Source of the DNA: Spodoptera frugiperda
Lineage: Eukaryota; Arthropoda; Insecta; Lepidoptera; Noctuidae
Direction: 5' to 3'
DNA length: 64,000 nt
Assembly (NCBI RefSeq): GCF_023101765.2
Contig: NC_064239.1
Location: 6,774,231 to 6,838,230, forward strand
Part shown: positions 21,801 through 26,535 of the stretch, piece by piece
Numbering within the stretch: position 1 is the first letter of the stretch
Layout of the letters: each line of letters begins with the position of its first letter
Made by a program: the position numbers and the translations under genes
The notes under the pieces: model-generated
Database searches by the model: none
Told to the model about the DNA's origin: nothing
What the model saw: the letters and a program-made list of their open reading frames with translations, nothing else

Positions 21801-24601
21801 ACGAGCCTGCTTGCTGCGCTCCCGAAGACGAACAATACACCGGCGCTTACGGCACTCCCTACTCCGATCACTATGGATCTCGCCCTAGCATTGGTAAGTT
21901 CTAGTTGATCAAGTAACTATTTTAACATTTGGGTTTTAGAATTTTTGTTTGTACAGTCAAAATTTATAGGCTAATAAATATTAATCTTTGACGAAACTTT
22001 ACATAAATTGTAGTTATTTCTGAAATAAGTTAACAAGAATTCGTTTTACAAATACAATATTGTGTATAAAATGTATTAGTTGGGAATATAACATAACCCC
22101 TGTGTAGCTTACGTGTCAGGTACCCGCAAGTGCGGCGGATCCCCCGAGCCTCCCCCACCCCCTCCACGCAACGCCAACAACGACAACAACTGCTCCTCCT
22201 CATTCAATGAAAGCAAGGACTCGAACGAAATCTCCGAAGCCGAATGCGACCAGCCACGCAACTATCCCGGTACGTAAGAAACTAACAAAATATAAGTGAC
22301 CCGCACATTCCTTCCATTTACCTAATTGCAAAACAGTCAAAAAATATCCCATAAATCTACACAGAAGAGCTAATTGAATGCAACTTCTGACAGGGACACA
22401 ATTTCAACTGGATCAACTGTTGATAAACTGCAAATCTTAAGCCATACTTTTTATGAAATTGCTTGATAATCAGTATCACATATTTATGCAGTGATTATTA
22501 TTATATGCTGCTTTTTCAGATATATCAAATTCCTTTTCTGGGTACTAATTTTGTACCCTTCCAATTAGAAGTTTGTTTACTTTTGATGTTATGTTATCTA
22601 CATACAAATACATACATATGTATATACTGCTACCTATGATTAGAAAAATTAATACCCAGTAAAGCTAATACAAGAAAAAGTATGGTTTACTTATTTATAT
22701 CAGTAGTACCATAATTCCACTAATTCAAAACCACCTTAATTTTAGAAAACCTTTTAGAATTAATTTGAAATTGATTGTTGAATTGGTTTATGCACACTTG
22801 GGTGTCACCTGAACAGAAGACGGTAAAAGTTTTGGATCAATTTATTTGATTCCTTTATGTTTCTAATTATTGTGACTGACAGCATGCAAAATTTGTACCA
22901 GTAATAACAAATTGAAAAGCTTCAAGATTAGAGTTCTTGTAATTGGCTTACCTATCTTTATTTTCAAAATTACATCTACTTGTTATATTTTTTTACCTTT
23001 CGCACTTAACAATATTAAAGACATTACTTCTATCTAGAAAAATATTTGGCTTTAATCTTGGCAAGTGCAAATTTACTTTGGGAAAATTTTAAAATAATTT
23101 TCTTTAAAATCAGTTCATATGTTTCTATTTATTATGTGCTTAGACGTGATTGTGTTAACTAATTTACTATATTTGAAATGATTCTGTAGATATTTAGTAC
23201 GTGTTTTGGAGACGGACATGCGCGAACAACAACCACCTAATAAAAAAGTCATACATACATACTTAAGTATAAAATAGTTCCAATAGTTTAACTGAAGCAT
23301 GGATATTACGTGGTTATTATTCGCGATGTCGTGTAGAAGGCGGCTCCGGGTGTCGTGGCTAGTATAGAGCGCGTCGTGACTTGTGTGTTGTTGCAGTAAG
23401 GGCCCACACTGCTAAGGACGGCTTGCACAGCGAGGAAATGAGGAAACTCATTGACAGGTCAGTTTAATAGGCCTTGCACAAACTACCCCTCAACAGACAC
23501 TGTCTCACTACAGTTAATCTAATTTCATTATTATTTGTAAAGCACAAACCTAATATCTAAGAATGAAACATTTTAAAAGTTCCTATAACTACATATATTT
23601 TAAAGGAAGGATTAAATAAATATGTTTTCAACCTAGTTGAGACAATAAAGTAAATAAGTAAAAGTGTCCCTTTAAATGCAAGATTGAACACTGACAAACT
23701 CACACGCACTGCAAACACTACATACTAATACGTGAGCCGGATCCCTGTGTGAGCGCTAGCACGAGTACATTGTGACGTGATAGATTCATTTACCTTTAAA
23801 GCATTGTGTACTAGTCTATGCTCGTTATTAAGCATGTGTTATGTTCTGCATCCATGATCTACAGGAAACAGTAAGTCAAAGTATGTGAAAACGAACATTT
23901 TTAAAAGAATATACTCCACCTTAATTTTGCCTGATATTTTTGTTTCGTAATTAACCTTTTGTGGCTAACATTTGAACCAATGTGCACTAATATATTATGT
24001 TTTGCTCCCAGAATGGTAAGGCGAATAATTTATTATGTATACCTCAGCTAATTTGGTTTTATTTTGTGAAGATTGCGTTGCCCATAACAAACGCATGAAA
24101 TGTACATACCATGTATAATGATAGCCCAATATGACATAGAACAGAACCCTGGCACTTGTTACTTTTTAGTCCAAGCGTGATGGATTTAGTTGCTTATCAT
24201 TTAATAAGAGAAACTTGGTCCCTCAAGTCGGTTTTTCTTTAGCTACATTTTATACATTACATTAGATTTATTTAATACACTGTAAATAGTGGCCAAATGC
24301 GCGGACCCTATACCTATATTGGTGTTCCTCATATAGAGAACCCCACCCTTTAGTAATACTAGCAGTGCTATGGTTTTCCAAATGCTTCAAAAAATGTTTA
24401 TCAATGCCTGTCTTTAAACTTAAGGCTCCACTTTTATGCTTAAAAATGTATAAATGTACCCTATTTCGGCGCACACGTGATCAGTAAATTAATATCATGA
24501 ACGTTTGGTACCGTGTTTACAGACCAGAAGCAACCACCCCAATCCCCCAGCAAGCAGTCCACGGGCGGGGACTCACAGCCTACGATACTGTGGCAGTGTA
24601 A
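553..24601 (+). CDS. Dscam1: Dscam1, 3' part: Ig7 variable cluster through C-terminus (spliced gene)
   Basis: Down syndrome cell adhesion molecule 1 is a homophilic receptor of neurons and haemocytes. In arthropods it is diversified by mutually exclusive splicing. The order seen here is 24 alternative Ig7 exons, Ig8, Ig9, four FNIII domains, Ig10, two FNIII domains, a choice of two transmembrane exons, and a cytoplasmic tail. That order matches arthropod Dscam1, and many stretches recall the fly protein closely (for example YATFHLLGFREEMDP, NRKLPPVPGSNYNTCDR and the C-terminal TAYDTVAV). Every variable exon is a multiple of three and enters and leaves in phase 1. A spliced transcript uses one Ig7 exon and one TM exon. 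The individual exons are listed separately. The start codon and Ig1-Ig6 are outside the window. The stop codon is 24599-24601. Confidence 0.97.
948..1241 (+). CDS. Dscam1: Dscam1 alternative Ig7 exon, variant 2
   Basis: 98 codons, phase 1-1. Landmarks are VSCVMSKGD, FTWRFNG and YTC. The acceptor (tatatag) has a poor pyrimidine tract compared with its neighbours. The donor is gtccgc, 61 nt before variant 3. Confidence 0.92.
1303..1596 (+). CDS. Dscam1: Dscam1 alternative Ig7 exon, variant 3
   Basis: 98 codons, phase 1-1, acceptor aacag, donor gttctc. Landmarks are VQCVMNKGD, FSWSLNG and YVC. It groups by eye with variants 1, 2 and 4 (FGDEPANAGD opening). Confidence 0.93.
1689..1976 (+). CDS. 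Dscam1: Dscam1 alternative Ig7 exon, variant 4
   Basis: 96 codons, phase 1-1, acceptor aacag, donor gtacct. Landmarks are VQCMVTKGD, ITWHLNG and YTC. It is two residues shorter than variants 1-3 in the C-D region. Confidence 0.93.
2260..2547 (+). CDS. Dscam1: Dscam1 alternative Ig7 exon, variant 5 (block A, exon 1)
   Basis: 96 codons, phase 1-1, acceptor atcag, donor gtacaa. Landmarks are LTCTVGKGD, IHWQLND and YTC. It is nearly identical to variant 11 over its first half and is the first exon of the duplicated six-exon block. Confidence 0.94.
2548..3005 (+). other. Intron between Ig7 variants 5 and 6
   Basis: 458 nt of AT-rich sequence with no Ig-like frame. The corresponding interval between variants 11 and 12 is 385 nt and is much less similar than the exons. 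Confidence 0.7.
3006..3293 (+). CDS. Dscam1: Dscam1 alternative Ig7 exon, variant 6 (block A, exon 2)
   Basis: 96 codons, phase 1-1, acceptor tgaag, donor gtatct. Landmarks are VTCLISKGD, IIWYFNG and YTC. Paralogue of variant 12. A short tggcgggccataaaa stretch lies downstream in both copies. Confidence 0.94.
3493..3777 (+). CDS. Dscam1: Dscam1 alternative Ig7 exon, variant 7 (block A, exon 3)
   Basis: 95 codons, phase 1-1, acceptor ttcag, donor gtacat. Landmarks are VMCHVPKGD, FKWTFNG and YTC. The 3' half is almost identical to variant 13. Confidence 0.94.
3918..4202 (+). CDS. Dscam1: Dscam1 alternative Ig7 exon, variant 8 (block A, exon 4)
   Basis: 95 codons, phase 1-1, acceptor ttcag, donor gtacac. 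Landmarks are IMCHIPKGD, LRWSFQD and YTC. Paralogue of variant 14. The 66-nt intron after it is in frame and has no stop codon. Confidence 0.94.
4269..4553 (+). CDS. Dscam1: Dscam1 alternative Ig7 exon, variant 9 (block A, exon 5)
   Basis: 95 codons, phase 1-1, acceptor accag, donor gtactc. Landmarks are LTCYVSKGD, INWSFHG and YSC. Paralogue of variant 15. Confidence 0.94.
4639..4926 (+). CDS. Dscam1: Dscam1 alternative Ig7 exon, variant 10 (block A, exon 6)
   Basis: 96 codons, phase 1-1, acceptor aacag, donor gtcagt. Landmarks are LTCHVSKGD, IKWHFHG and YTC. Paralogue of variant 16 and the last exon of block A. Confidence 0.94.
4927..5731 (+). other. Long intron between duplicated blocks A and B
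   Basis: 805 nt without an Ig frame. Pieces (gcatga.ttctg near 5025, tattcggatctt near 5256) recur after variant 16 (8390 and 8596), so the duplication extended into this intron. Confidence 0.7.
5732..6019 (+). CDS. Dscam1: Dscam1 alternative Ig7 exon, variant 11 (block B, exon 1)
   Basis: 96 codons, phase 1-1, acceptor gtcag, donor gtatta. Landmarks are LTCTVGKGD, IHWQLND and YTC. It differs from variant 5 mainly in its second half and by one early residue (GEEILN instead of GEDILN). Confidence 0.94.
6405..6692 (+). CDS. Dscam1: Dscam1 alternative Ig7 exon, variant 12 (block B, exon 2)
   Basis: 96 codons, phase 1-1, acceptor tgcag, donor gtatct. Landmarks are ATCAVSKGD, ITWYFNG and YTC. 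Paralogue of variant 6. Confidence 0.94.
6861..7145 (+). CDS. Dscam1: Dscam1 alternative Ig7 exon, variant 13 (block B, exon 3)
   Basis: 95 codons, phase 1-1, acceptor ttcag, donor gtacat. Landmarks are VMCHVPKGD, IKWTFSG and YTC. Paralogue of variant 7, and the following 140-nt intron is also closely conserved. Confidence 0.94.
7286..7570 (+). CDS. Dscam1: Dscam1 alternative Ig7 exon, variant 14 (block B, exon 4)
   Basis: 95 codons, phase 1-1, acceptor ttcag, donor gtacac. Landmarks are IMCHIPKGD, LRWSFQD and YTC. Paralogue of variant 8. The intron after it is 71 nt, so unlike its twin it does not keep frame. Confidence 0.94.
7642..7926 (+). CDS. Dscam1: Dscam1 alternative Ig7 exon, variant 15 (block B, exon 5)
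   Basis: 95 codons, phase 1-1, acceptor accag, donor gtactc. Landmarks are LGCHVSKGD, INWSFHG and YSC. Paralogue of variant 9. Confidence 0.94.
8012..8299 (+). CDS. Dscam1: Dscam1 alternative Ig7 exon, variant 16 (block B, exon 6)
   Basis: 96 codons, phase 1-1, acceptor aacag, donor gtcagt. Landmarks are LNCHVSKGD, IKWHFHG and YTC. Paralogue of variant 10. Confidence 0.94.
8300..8745 (+). other. Intron between Ig7 variants 16 and 17
   Basis: 446 nt. It shares patches with the intron after variant 10, as expected from the block duplication. It ends in a strong pyrimidine tract before variant 17. Confidence 0.7.
8746..9036 (+). CDS. Dscam1: Dscam1 alternative Ig7 exon, variant 17
   Basis: 97 codons, phase 1-1, acceptor tcaag after a long T-rich tract, donor gtattg. 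Landmarks are LTCHVSKGD, ISWSFEG and YTC. Confidence 0.93.
9151..9435 (+). CDS. Dscam1: Dscam1 alternative Ig7 exon, variant 18
   Basis: 95 codons, phase 1-1, acceptor attag, donor gtattt. Landmarks are MTCHASKGD, ITWTFEG and YTC. Confidence 0.93.
9513..9797 (+). CDS. Dscam1: Dscam1 alternative Ig7 exon, variant 19
   Basis: 95 codons, phase 1-1, acceptor ctcag, donor gtactg. Landmarks are LDCHVSKGD, ISWSFQG and YTC. Only 43 nt separate it from variant 20. Confidence 0.93.
9841..10128 (+). CDS. Dscam1: Dscam1 alternative Ig7 exon, variant 20
   Basis: 96 codons, phase 1-1, acceptor tttag, donor gtgctt. Landmarks are TPCSVIEGD, LKWLFDN and YTC. It is divergent in the A-B region (EVAMNSGQVV). 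Confidence 0.92.
10265..10552 (+). CDS. Dscam1: Dscam1 alternative Ig7 exon, variant 21
   Basis: 96 codons, phase 1-1, acceptor tccag, donor gttagt. Landmarks are AACTINYGD, ITWMFNG and YTC. Confidence 0.93.
10612..10899 (+). CDS. Dscam1: Dscam1 alternative Ig7 exon, variant 22
   Basis: 96 codons, phase 1-1, acceptor ttcag, donor gtgcga. Landmarks are LQCIVTHGD, IDWSVNN and FNC, so Phe replaces the usual F-strand Tyr. It is one of the most divergent members. Confidence 0.92.
11002..11295 (+). CDS. Dscam1: Dscam1 alternative Ig7 exon, variant 23 (GC donor)
   Basis: 98 codons, phase 1-1, acceptor cctag. Landmarks are VNCVATKGD, ISWTFSS and YTC. The in-frame donor reads gcacgt instead of a GT site. 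The nearest GT (11300) would break the frame, so this variant needs a GC-AG splice or is poorly used. Confidence 0.88.
11488..11772 (+). CDS. Dscam1: Dscam1 alternative Ig7 exon, variant 24 (last)
   Basis: 95 codons, phase 1-1, acceptor tccag, donor gtaccg. It opens V-L-P-R-I. Landmarks are VTCLVSEGD, IQWYFEG and YAC. No further Ig7-type exon is seen before the constant Ig8 exon. Confidence 0.92.
11773..12973 (+). other. Dscam1 intron between Ig7 cluster and constant Ig8 exon
   Basis: 1.2 kb with no coding frame of note. It contains two abutting inverted-repeat pairs (12390-12651, listed separately) and a short C-rich patch at 12673-12682. In flies, elements in the introns flanking a cluster are known to pair with sequences near each variant exon, so this is where a docking element would be expected. 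Confidence 0.7.
12390..12651 (+). promoter_or_regulatory. Candidate intronic RNA structure: two abutting helices
   Basis: 12390-12406 is complementary to 12521-12537: 12 bp, one mismatch, then 4 bp. Directly next to it, 12538-12557 is perfectly complementary to 12632-12651 (20 bp). The 5' arm of helix 2 begins one base after the 3' arm of helix 1, so the two could stack. The position between the variable cluster and the next constant exon suggests a role in exon selection, which is an inference. Confidence 0.5.
12974..13354 (+). CDS. Dscam1: Dscam1 constant Ig8 (two exons: 12974-13093, 13181-13354)
   Basis: The first exon encodes VPPRWIIEPTDKAFAQGSD and the B-strand Cys. The second encodes GDTPGDYKDLKP through the F-strand YLCEAVNG and GSGLSAVILISVQG. 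Joining the exons at phase 1 (gaa g / gt gat) gives AEGDTPG, which matches the fly protein without gap. The 87-nt intron is itself a multiple of three with no in-frame stop. Confidence 0.95.
13442..13815 (+). CDS. Dscam1: Dscam1 constant Ig9 (exons 13442-13530, 13618-13815)
   Basis: APPQFEIKMRNQTARRSEPA then CQAKGEK, spliced in phase 0 to PIGIIWNMNNKRLEP and ending FTCVATNAFGSDDTSINMII. It carries the Cys, Trp and Cys landmarks of an Ig domain. Confidence 0.95.
13921..14641 (+). CDS. Dscam1: Dscam1 FNIII domains 1-2 (exons 13921-14076, 14159-14410, 14531-14641)
   Basis: The first exon reads EVPEAPYGLKVLDKSGRTVQ with the core Trp in LSWAAP. The second carries RVLVPGDTTEAGVFSLRPAT and the start of the next domain (AEEAPTGPPQD, VTWKPPPPQDWNGDLQG). 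The third encodes YYVGYKLASSNKSFVFETVD. Splice phases agree across the three exons. Confidence 0.95.
14457..14487 (-). repeat. Short dispersed repeat in Dscam1 intron
   Basis: The reverse complement reads accgacttcccaaaaagga followed by ggaggttctc, as at 55405-55442. A small relic inside the FNIII-2 intron. Confidence 0.5.
14936..15439 (+). CDS. Dscam1: Dscam1 FNIII domains 2-3 (exons 14936-15177, 15284-15439)
   Basis: It finishes FNIII-2 (TYTQYAIVVQAFNKMGSGPV). FNIII-3 then starts at AEGAPSAPPQD, with VSWVSPPLAAANG, YKVIYGPSETWY and, in the second exon, GLKKFTNYSMEVLATTNGG and CQTEQD. Confidence 0.95.
15518..15881 (+). CDS. Dscam1: Dscam1 FNIII domain 4 (exons 15518-15666, 15749-15881)
   Basis: VPEAPRAVKALVMGQDSILV, SWRPPAQPNGVVTHYNVYTQ, then VPASQTSYSATELKAGRYD and FWVTASTIIGEGQPSAT. 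The fold and core Trp are those of an FNIII repeat. Confidence 0.95.
16073..16424 (+). CDS. Dscam1: Dscam1 Ig10 (exons 16073-16182, 16265-16424)
   Basis: VPAKIASFDESFTATYKEDV with LPCLAVGVPPPNILWK, spliced in phase 0 to VKGHPLEASERVRQLPEGSL and the F-strand YSCHVDNQFGTDTVTHTL. This is the lone Ig domain between FNIII 4 and 5 that marks Dscam family members. Confidence 0.96.
16670..17823 (+). CDS. Dscam1: Dscam1 FNIII domains 5-6 (exons 16670-16821, 16905-16988, 17281-17457, 17574-17638, 17722-17823)
   Basis: The exons encode APPFPPQLSIASSS to HYKQEFGDWETVQ; IPSTTDTYTLENLFCGSRYQ; IGTGEASDVVIARTRGSKPP to DGGCPMSHFVVENKK; GAAEWNQISNAVKPGGNFVV; and DLEPATWYVLRITAHNNAGF to EFATLTMTG. All junction phases fit. 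The domain pair ends at the membrane-proximal TMTG, which feeds either transmembrane exon. Confidence 0.95.
18006..18179 (+). CDS. Dscam1: Dscam1 alternative transmembrane exon TM1
   Basis: 58 codons, phase 1-1. It encodes GTIAPAREVGGGTLTTEQT, a hydrophobic span from LNLIVPVVAAI through IAIVVVCVV, and the basic stop-transfer RGARDHHK. It corresponds to fly exon 17.1/17.2-type membrane exons, which steer isoforms to different neuronal compartments in flies. Confidence 0.94.
18212..18409 (+). CDS. Dscam1: Dscam1 alternative transmembrane exon TM2
   Basis: 66 codons, phase 1-1. It encodes GTIAPLPGNVGTDKELPPW, a membrane span VLVPILATIVVFIVGVVVI, then the basic LARRNTPHRLRGQKDMY. Its acceptor lies only 32 nt after the TM1 donor. 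The final T joins the next exon as Tyr (KDMYYDAVYN), where TM1 would give HHKDDAVYN. Confidence 0.93.
18410..18809 (+). other. Dscam1 intron after TM2
   Basis: 400 nt of AT-rich intron. No additional membrane exon or repeat was recognised. Confidence 0.7.
18810..18986 (+). CDS. Dscam1: Dscam1 cytoplasmic exon (juxtamembrane)
   Basis: It encodes DDAVYNASQAALGGGGGTLD, then RDELGYIAPPNRKLPPVPG and SNYNTCDRVKRQAVI. GYIAPPNRKLPPVPG is a proline-rich, SH2/SH3-type interaction segment conserved in arthropod Dscam1. GC content is much higher than in the flanking introns. Confidence 0.93.
18987..19988 (+). other. Dscam1 intron
   Basis: About 1 kb with no recognised coding exon or repeat. Confidence 0.65.
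19989..20087 (+). CDS. Dscam1: Dscam1 cytoplasmic exon, 99 nt, probable cassette exon
   Basis: It encodes GAHSTWDPRRHHYERVRRPR and LRRAGSGDTAST, entered by completing ATG from A/TG. HSTWDPRR matches the fly exon that is alternatively skipped. The length is a multiple of three and both ends share phase 1, so skipping keeps frame. Very arginine-rich. Confidence 0.85.
20088..21010 (+). other. Dscam1 intron
   Basis: 923 nt, AT-rich. No exon or identifiable repeat was seen. Confidence 0.65.
21011..21183 (+). CDS. Dscam1: Dscam1 cytoplasmic exon (YATFHLLGF)
   Basis: It encodes GMEDEICPYATFHLLGFREE, MDPSKALAFPHHHPAHAG and a His/Pro-rich run ending RAGSQSM. YATFHLLGFREEMDP is a hallmark of the Dscam1 tail. 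Exits in phase 0. Confidence 0.94.
21329..21442 (+). CDS. Dscam1: Dscam1 cytoplasmic exon (first YDDP repeat)
   Basis: 38 codons, phase 0-0: PRANSRYARKNSQGGQSAIY then STAPEYDDPATCAEEDQY. The acidic EYDDPA..CAEEDQY motif recurs in the next exon. Confidence 0.93.
21443..21754 (+). other. Dscam1 intron holding a SINE
   Basis: 312 nt, of which about 190 belong to the tRNA-derived SINE listed at 21520-21710. Confidence 0.7.
21520..21710 (+). mobile_element. tRNA-derived SINE in Dscam1 intron
   Basis: It has a tRNA-like head with a clear B box (gggttcgattcccgc, around 21588-21602, able to form a T-arm stem) and a non-tRNA body (cgggacattattatttgtg...). It resembles dispersed lepidopteran SINEs. 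Boundaries are approximate; no target-site duplication was found. Confidence 0.65.
21755..21893 (+). CDS. Dscam1: Dscam1 cytoplasmic exon (second YDDP repeat)
   Basis: RARYSRPMYACGPEYDEPA, CCAPEDEQYTGAYGTPYSD, HYGSRPSI. It repeats the acidic tyrosine motif of the preceding exon and adds further tyrosines. Enters in phase 0 and leaves in phase 1. Confidence 0.93.
22120..22269 (+). CDS. Dscam1: Dscam1 cytoplasmic exon (polyproline)
   Basis: GTRKCGGSPEPPPPPPRNAN, then NDNNCSSSFNESKDSNEISE and AECDQPRNYP. The SPEPPPPPP run is an SH3/EVH1-type ligand. A second acceptor 12 nt upstream (22107) is also in frame. Confidence 0.92.
22270..23396 (+). other. Dscam1 intron
   Basis: 1.1 kb, AT-rich. No exon or named repeat was recognised. 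Confidence 0.65.
23397..23457 (+). CDS. Dscam1: Dscam1 cytoplasmic exon (EEMRKLIDR)
   Basis: It encodes VRAHTAKDGLHSEEMRKLID and the first two bases of Arg, matching fly TTEEMRKLIER. The 61-nt length means skipping would change the reading frame of the last exon. Confidence 0.9.
23865..23870 (+). CDS. Dscam1: Candidate 6-nt Dscam1 microexon
   Basis: gaaaca sits between a perfect acceptor (atctacag) and a perfect donor (gtaagt). It would insert two residues in frame between the neighbouring exons (R-K-Q-P-E instead of R-P-E). Read through without splicing it ends at once (R-K-Q-stop), so it could also be an alternative terminal exon. Unconfirmed. Confidence 0.3.
24533..24601 (+). CDS. Dscam1: Dscam1 terminal coding exon
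   Basis: It completes Arg (AG/A) and encodes PEATTPIPQQAVHGRGLTAY then DTVAV and TAA. The TAYDTVAV terminus is that of fly Dscam1, fixing the C-terminus of the gene. Confidence 0.94.
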   Translation, partial: TTPIPQQAVHGRGLTAYDTVAV

Positions 24602-26340
24602 CCTGTAAACTGGGCCCCGTGTCACAGCGCGGCGACACACGCACATTTTATACGTTAATTTAGTGGACCATTACCATCTTGCTGATATACCGCTCGCAAG
24701 CTTTGCAGAACTTTTTTTTAAACATAAATTATCAATTGCACTTTTGCCCTATAATTTGGTCTACCTTTCAGCAAGATGGTGATAACCGTGCCAAATCTAC
24801 TCTTTTTTACAGTTTTATTTGTGTGTCGCATTTTTGTATTGCTATTTAATTTTAAATTTACCCCAACTTAGTTGGCTGGACATTTTACTATTTTTATTTA
24901 GTTACTTATTTACTTTTTCCTTACTTTATCTGTAGTAAATTTGGAAAGTTGAGTAATGTACAAATTAGAGTCTACCTTCCCAAATTAGAGAAACCTTTAA
25001 CGCGTCACGGTAGAATTACCATTAAAAAGCAGAAAATTATGGTTGTGGTAGTTATCTCAAATTGATATATTTGCTTAAATAGATAGGTGACGCGATATGT
25101 CCTATCCAAGTCATTATATATTATACCTCCATCCTACGTACTCGACTCCCAACACATTTACTACAGAATTCTTATTGTAATTATAGTTTACTTTATTTGT
25201 TCAGCTTAATTTAAAGAAAGCTTCAGTAAAATGTATCTGGTTTTGGGGTGTTTGGGATTAAATTTAAATTAAGCTCAACATGTAATAATGTATGTGATAT
25301 TTTGTATTTTTATCCCATTTTTAATTTTTACATGGAATAATAATCGACGTAAAGTTTATTTATACTCTTAGGATGGTAATATTAGGTGACCACAACCGAG
25401 TGGTGTAACGATGCTTCCTTTTAACGTTATTGCTTTTAATTATTCTCTTTGTCTTTTTCGTTGTTGTCACACGTCCTATTTGTGTCAAACATGTTGGTTT
25501 TGATTTTGGCATTTATGCGTATACTTAGGATAAGTTTAGGATATAAATTTCTTTAATAGCAATTAATCAACTTTTAAACAAAGTACTATGTAATCCGTAG
25601 CTAGTTAGTAACACACGTTACGCATTATAACTACCTATGTAAACTTAATGGTAATCAATTCTAGTACTACTCTTCAAAACGCATAAAATACAGCGTATCA
25701 TACTAATGATAATATTAACAGTTACCTATCTAAAATAACAAGGAATTACTCAATTTTTGACACATGTAACCCATAGCAAACACTGCTGACATGGAATTTA
25801 TAATAATCTTTTAAAATATTAATCTAGTACAGTAAGGTGCATTTTTAATAATCATAATCGTAATTTTATCCTTCTATATTACGCAGACGACTAGGTGTAA
25901 GACACTCGAGTGTCATTTTCTAGGTGTTTCCCATTATATGTTGTGTATTGTGGTGTAAGCTTCGCAAAGTAGGCTTGTAGTTAGGTTTTCGCGACTTCCT
26001 AGCAACATAATCTTCTCTTAACCTTCCAATTAGAATTCGATTAAATGAAAATCTAGTTAAAATTGAAATGTCAACAAAATAAATAAAATTTATTCAAAAT
26101 TATTATGGTAAATAATTCAATTAAAATTTGTACCATAATTTTATTTGTATTGGCAGTGGAGAGAAATTAATTGTTTATATATTTTCGCTTTTGTCGATGT
26201 GCGTTTGGTTTGCAGCCACTTAAAGTAAGTTTCGTAATTTTTATGGCGGTATGACATCGATAACCACAGCTAACTAACTGTACCAAAGTGTTTGATTTGT
26301 GTTAAATAAACTACTCAAATGTCAACTACGCAATGTTGTT
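24602..26340 (+). other. Dscam1 3' untranslated region (approximate)
   Basis: AT-rich trailer, with AATAAA-type signals near 26090 and 26311. The second would place the 3' end about 100-150 bp from that of the convergent ATP synthase delta gene. It contains a 13-bp perfect inverted repeat (24673-24685 with 24768-24780) just after the stop. Confidence 0.55.
24673..24780 (+). promoter_or_regulatory. Inverted repeat (hairpin) in Dscam1 3' UTR
   Basis: accatcttgctga at 24673-24685 is matched by its exact reverse complement at 24768-24780, leaving an 82-nt loop. It begins 72 nt after the stop codon. A function is not known. Confidence 0.4.
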
Positions 26341-26535
26341 TTAATTATAATTATAAGTTACGTACACCCTTACATATATAAAATATTCTAACTACAGATA
26401 ATATTAATCTGCACTTAAAATGTTATATAAATAAAATACATATGTTCTACTGGAAACGGCGTTTATTCATACAGAGACGTAAATTAAATAGTTCTTTTAA
26501 CACTAACTGTTCGGTGGCAGTGTCGATCGAACACA

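Noticed and set aside
24012..24015. 4-nt microexon between cag and gtaagg
   Set aside because: The length is not a multiple of three, so it would shift the last exon out of the conserved TAYDTVAV frame.
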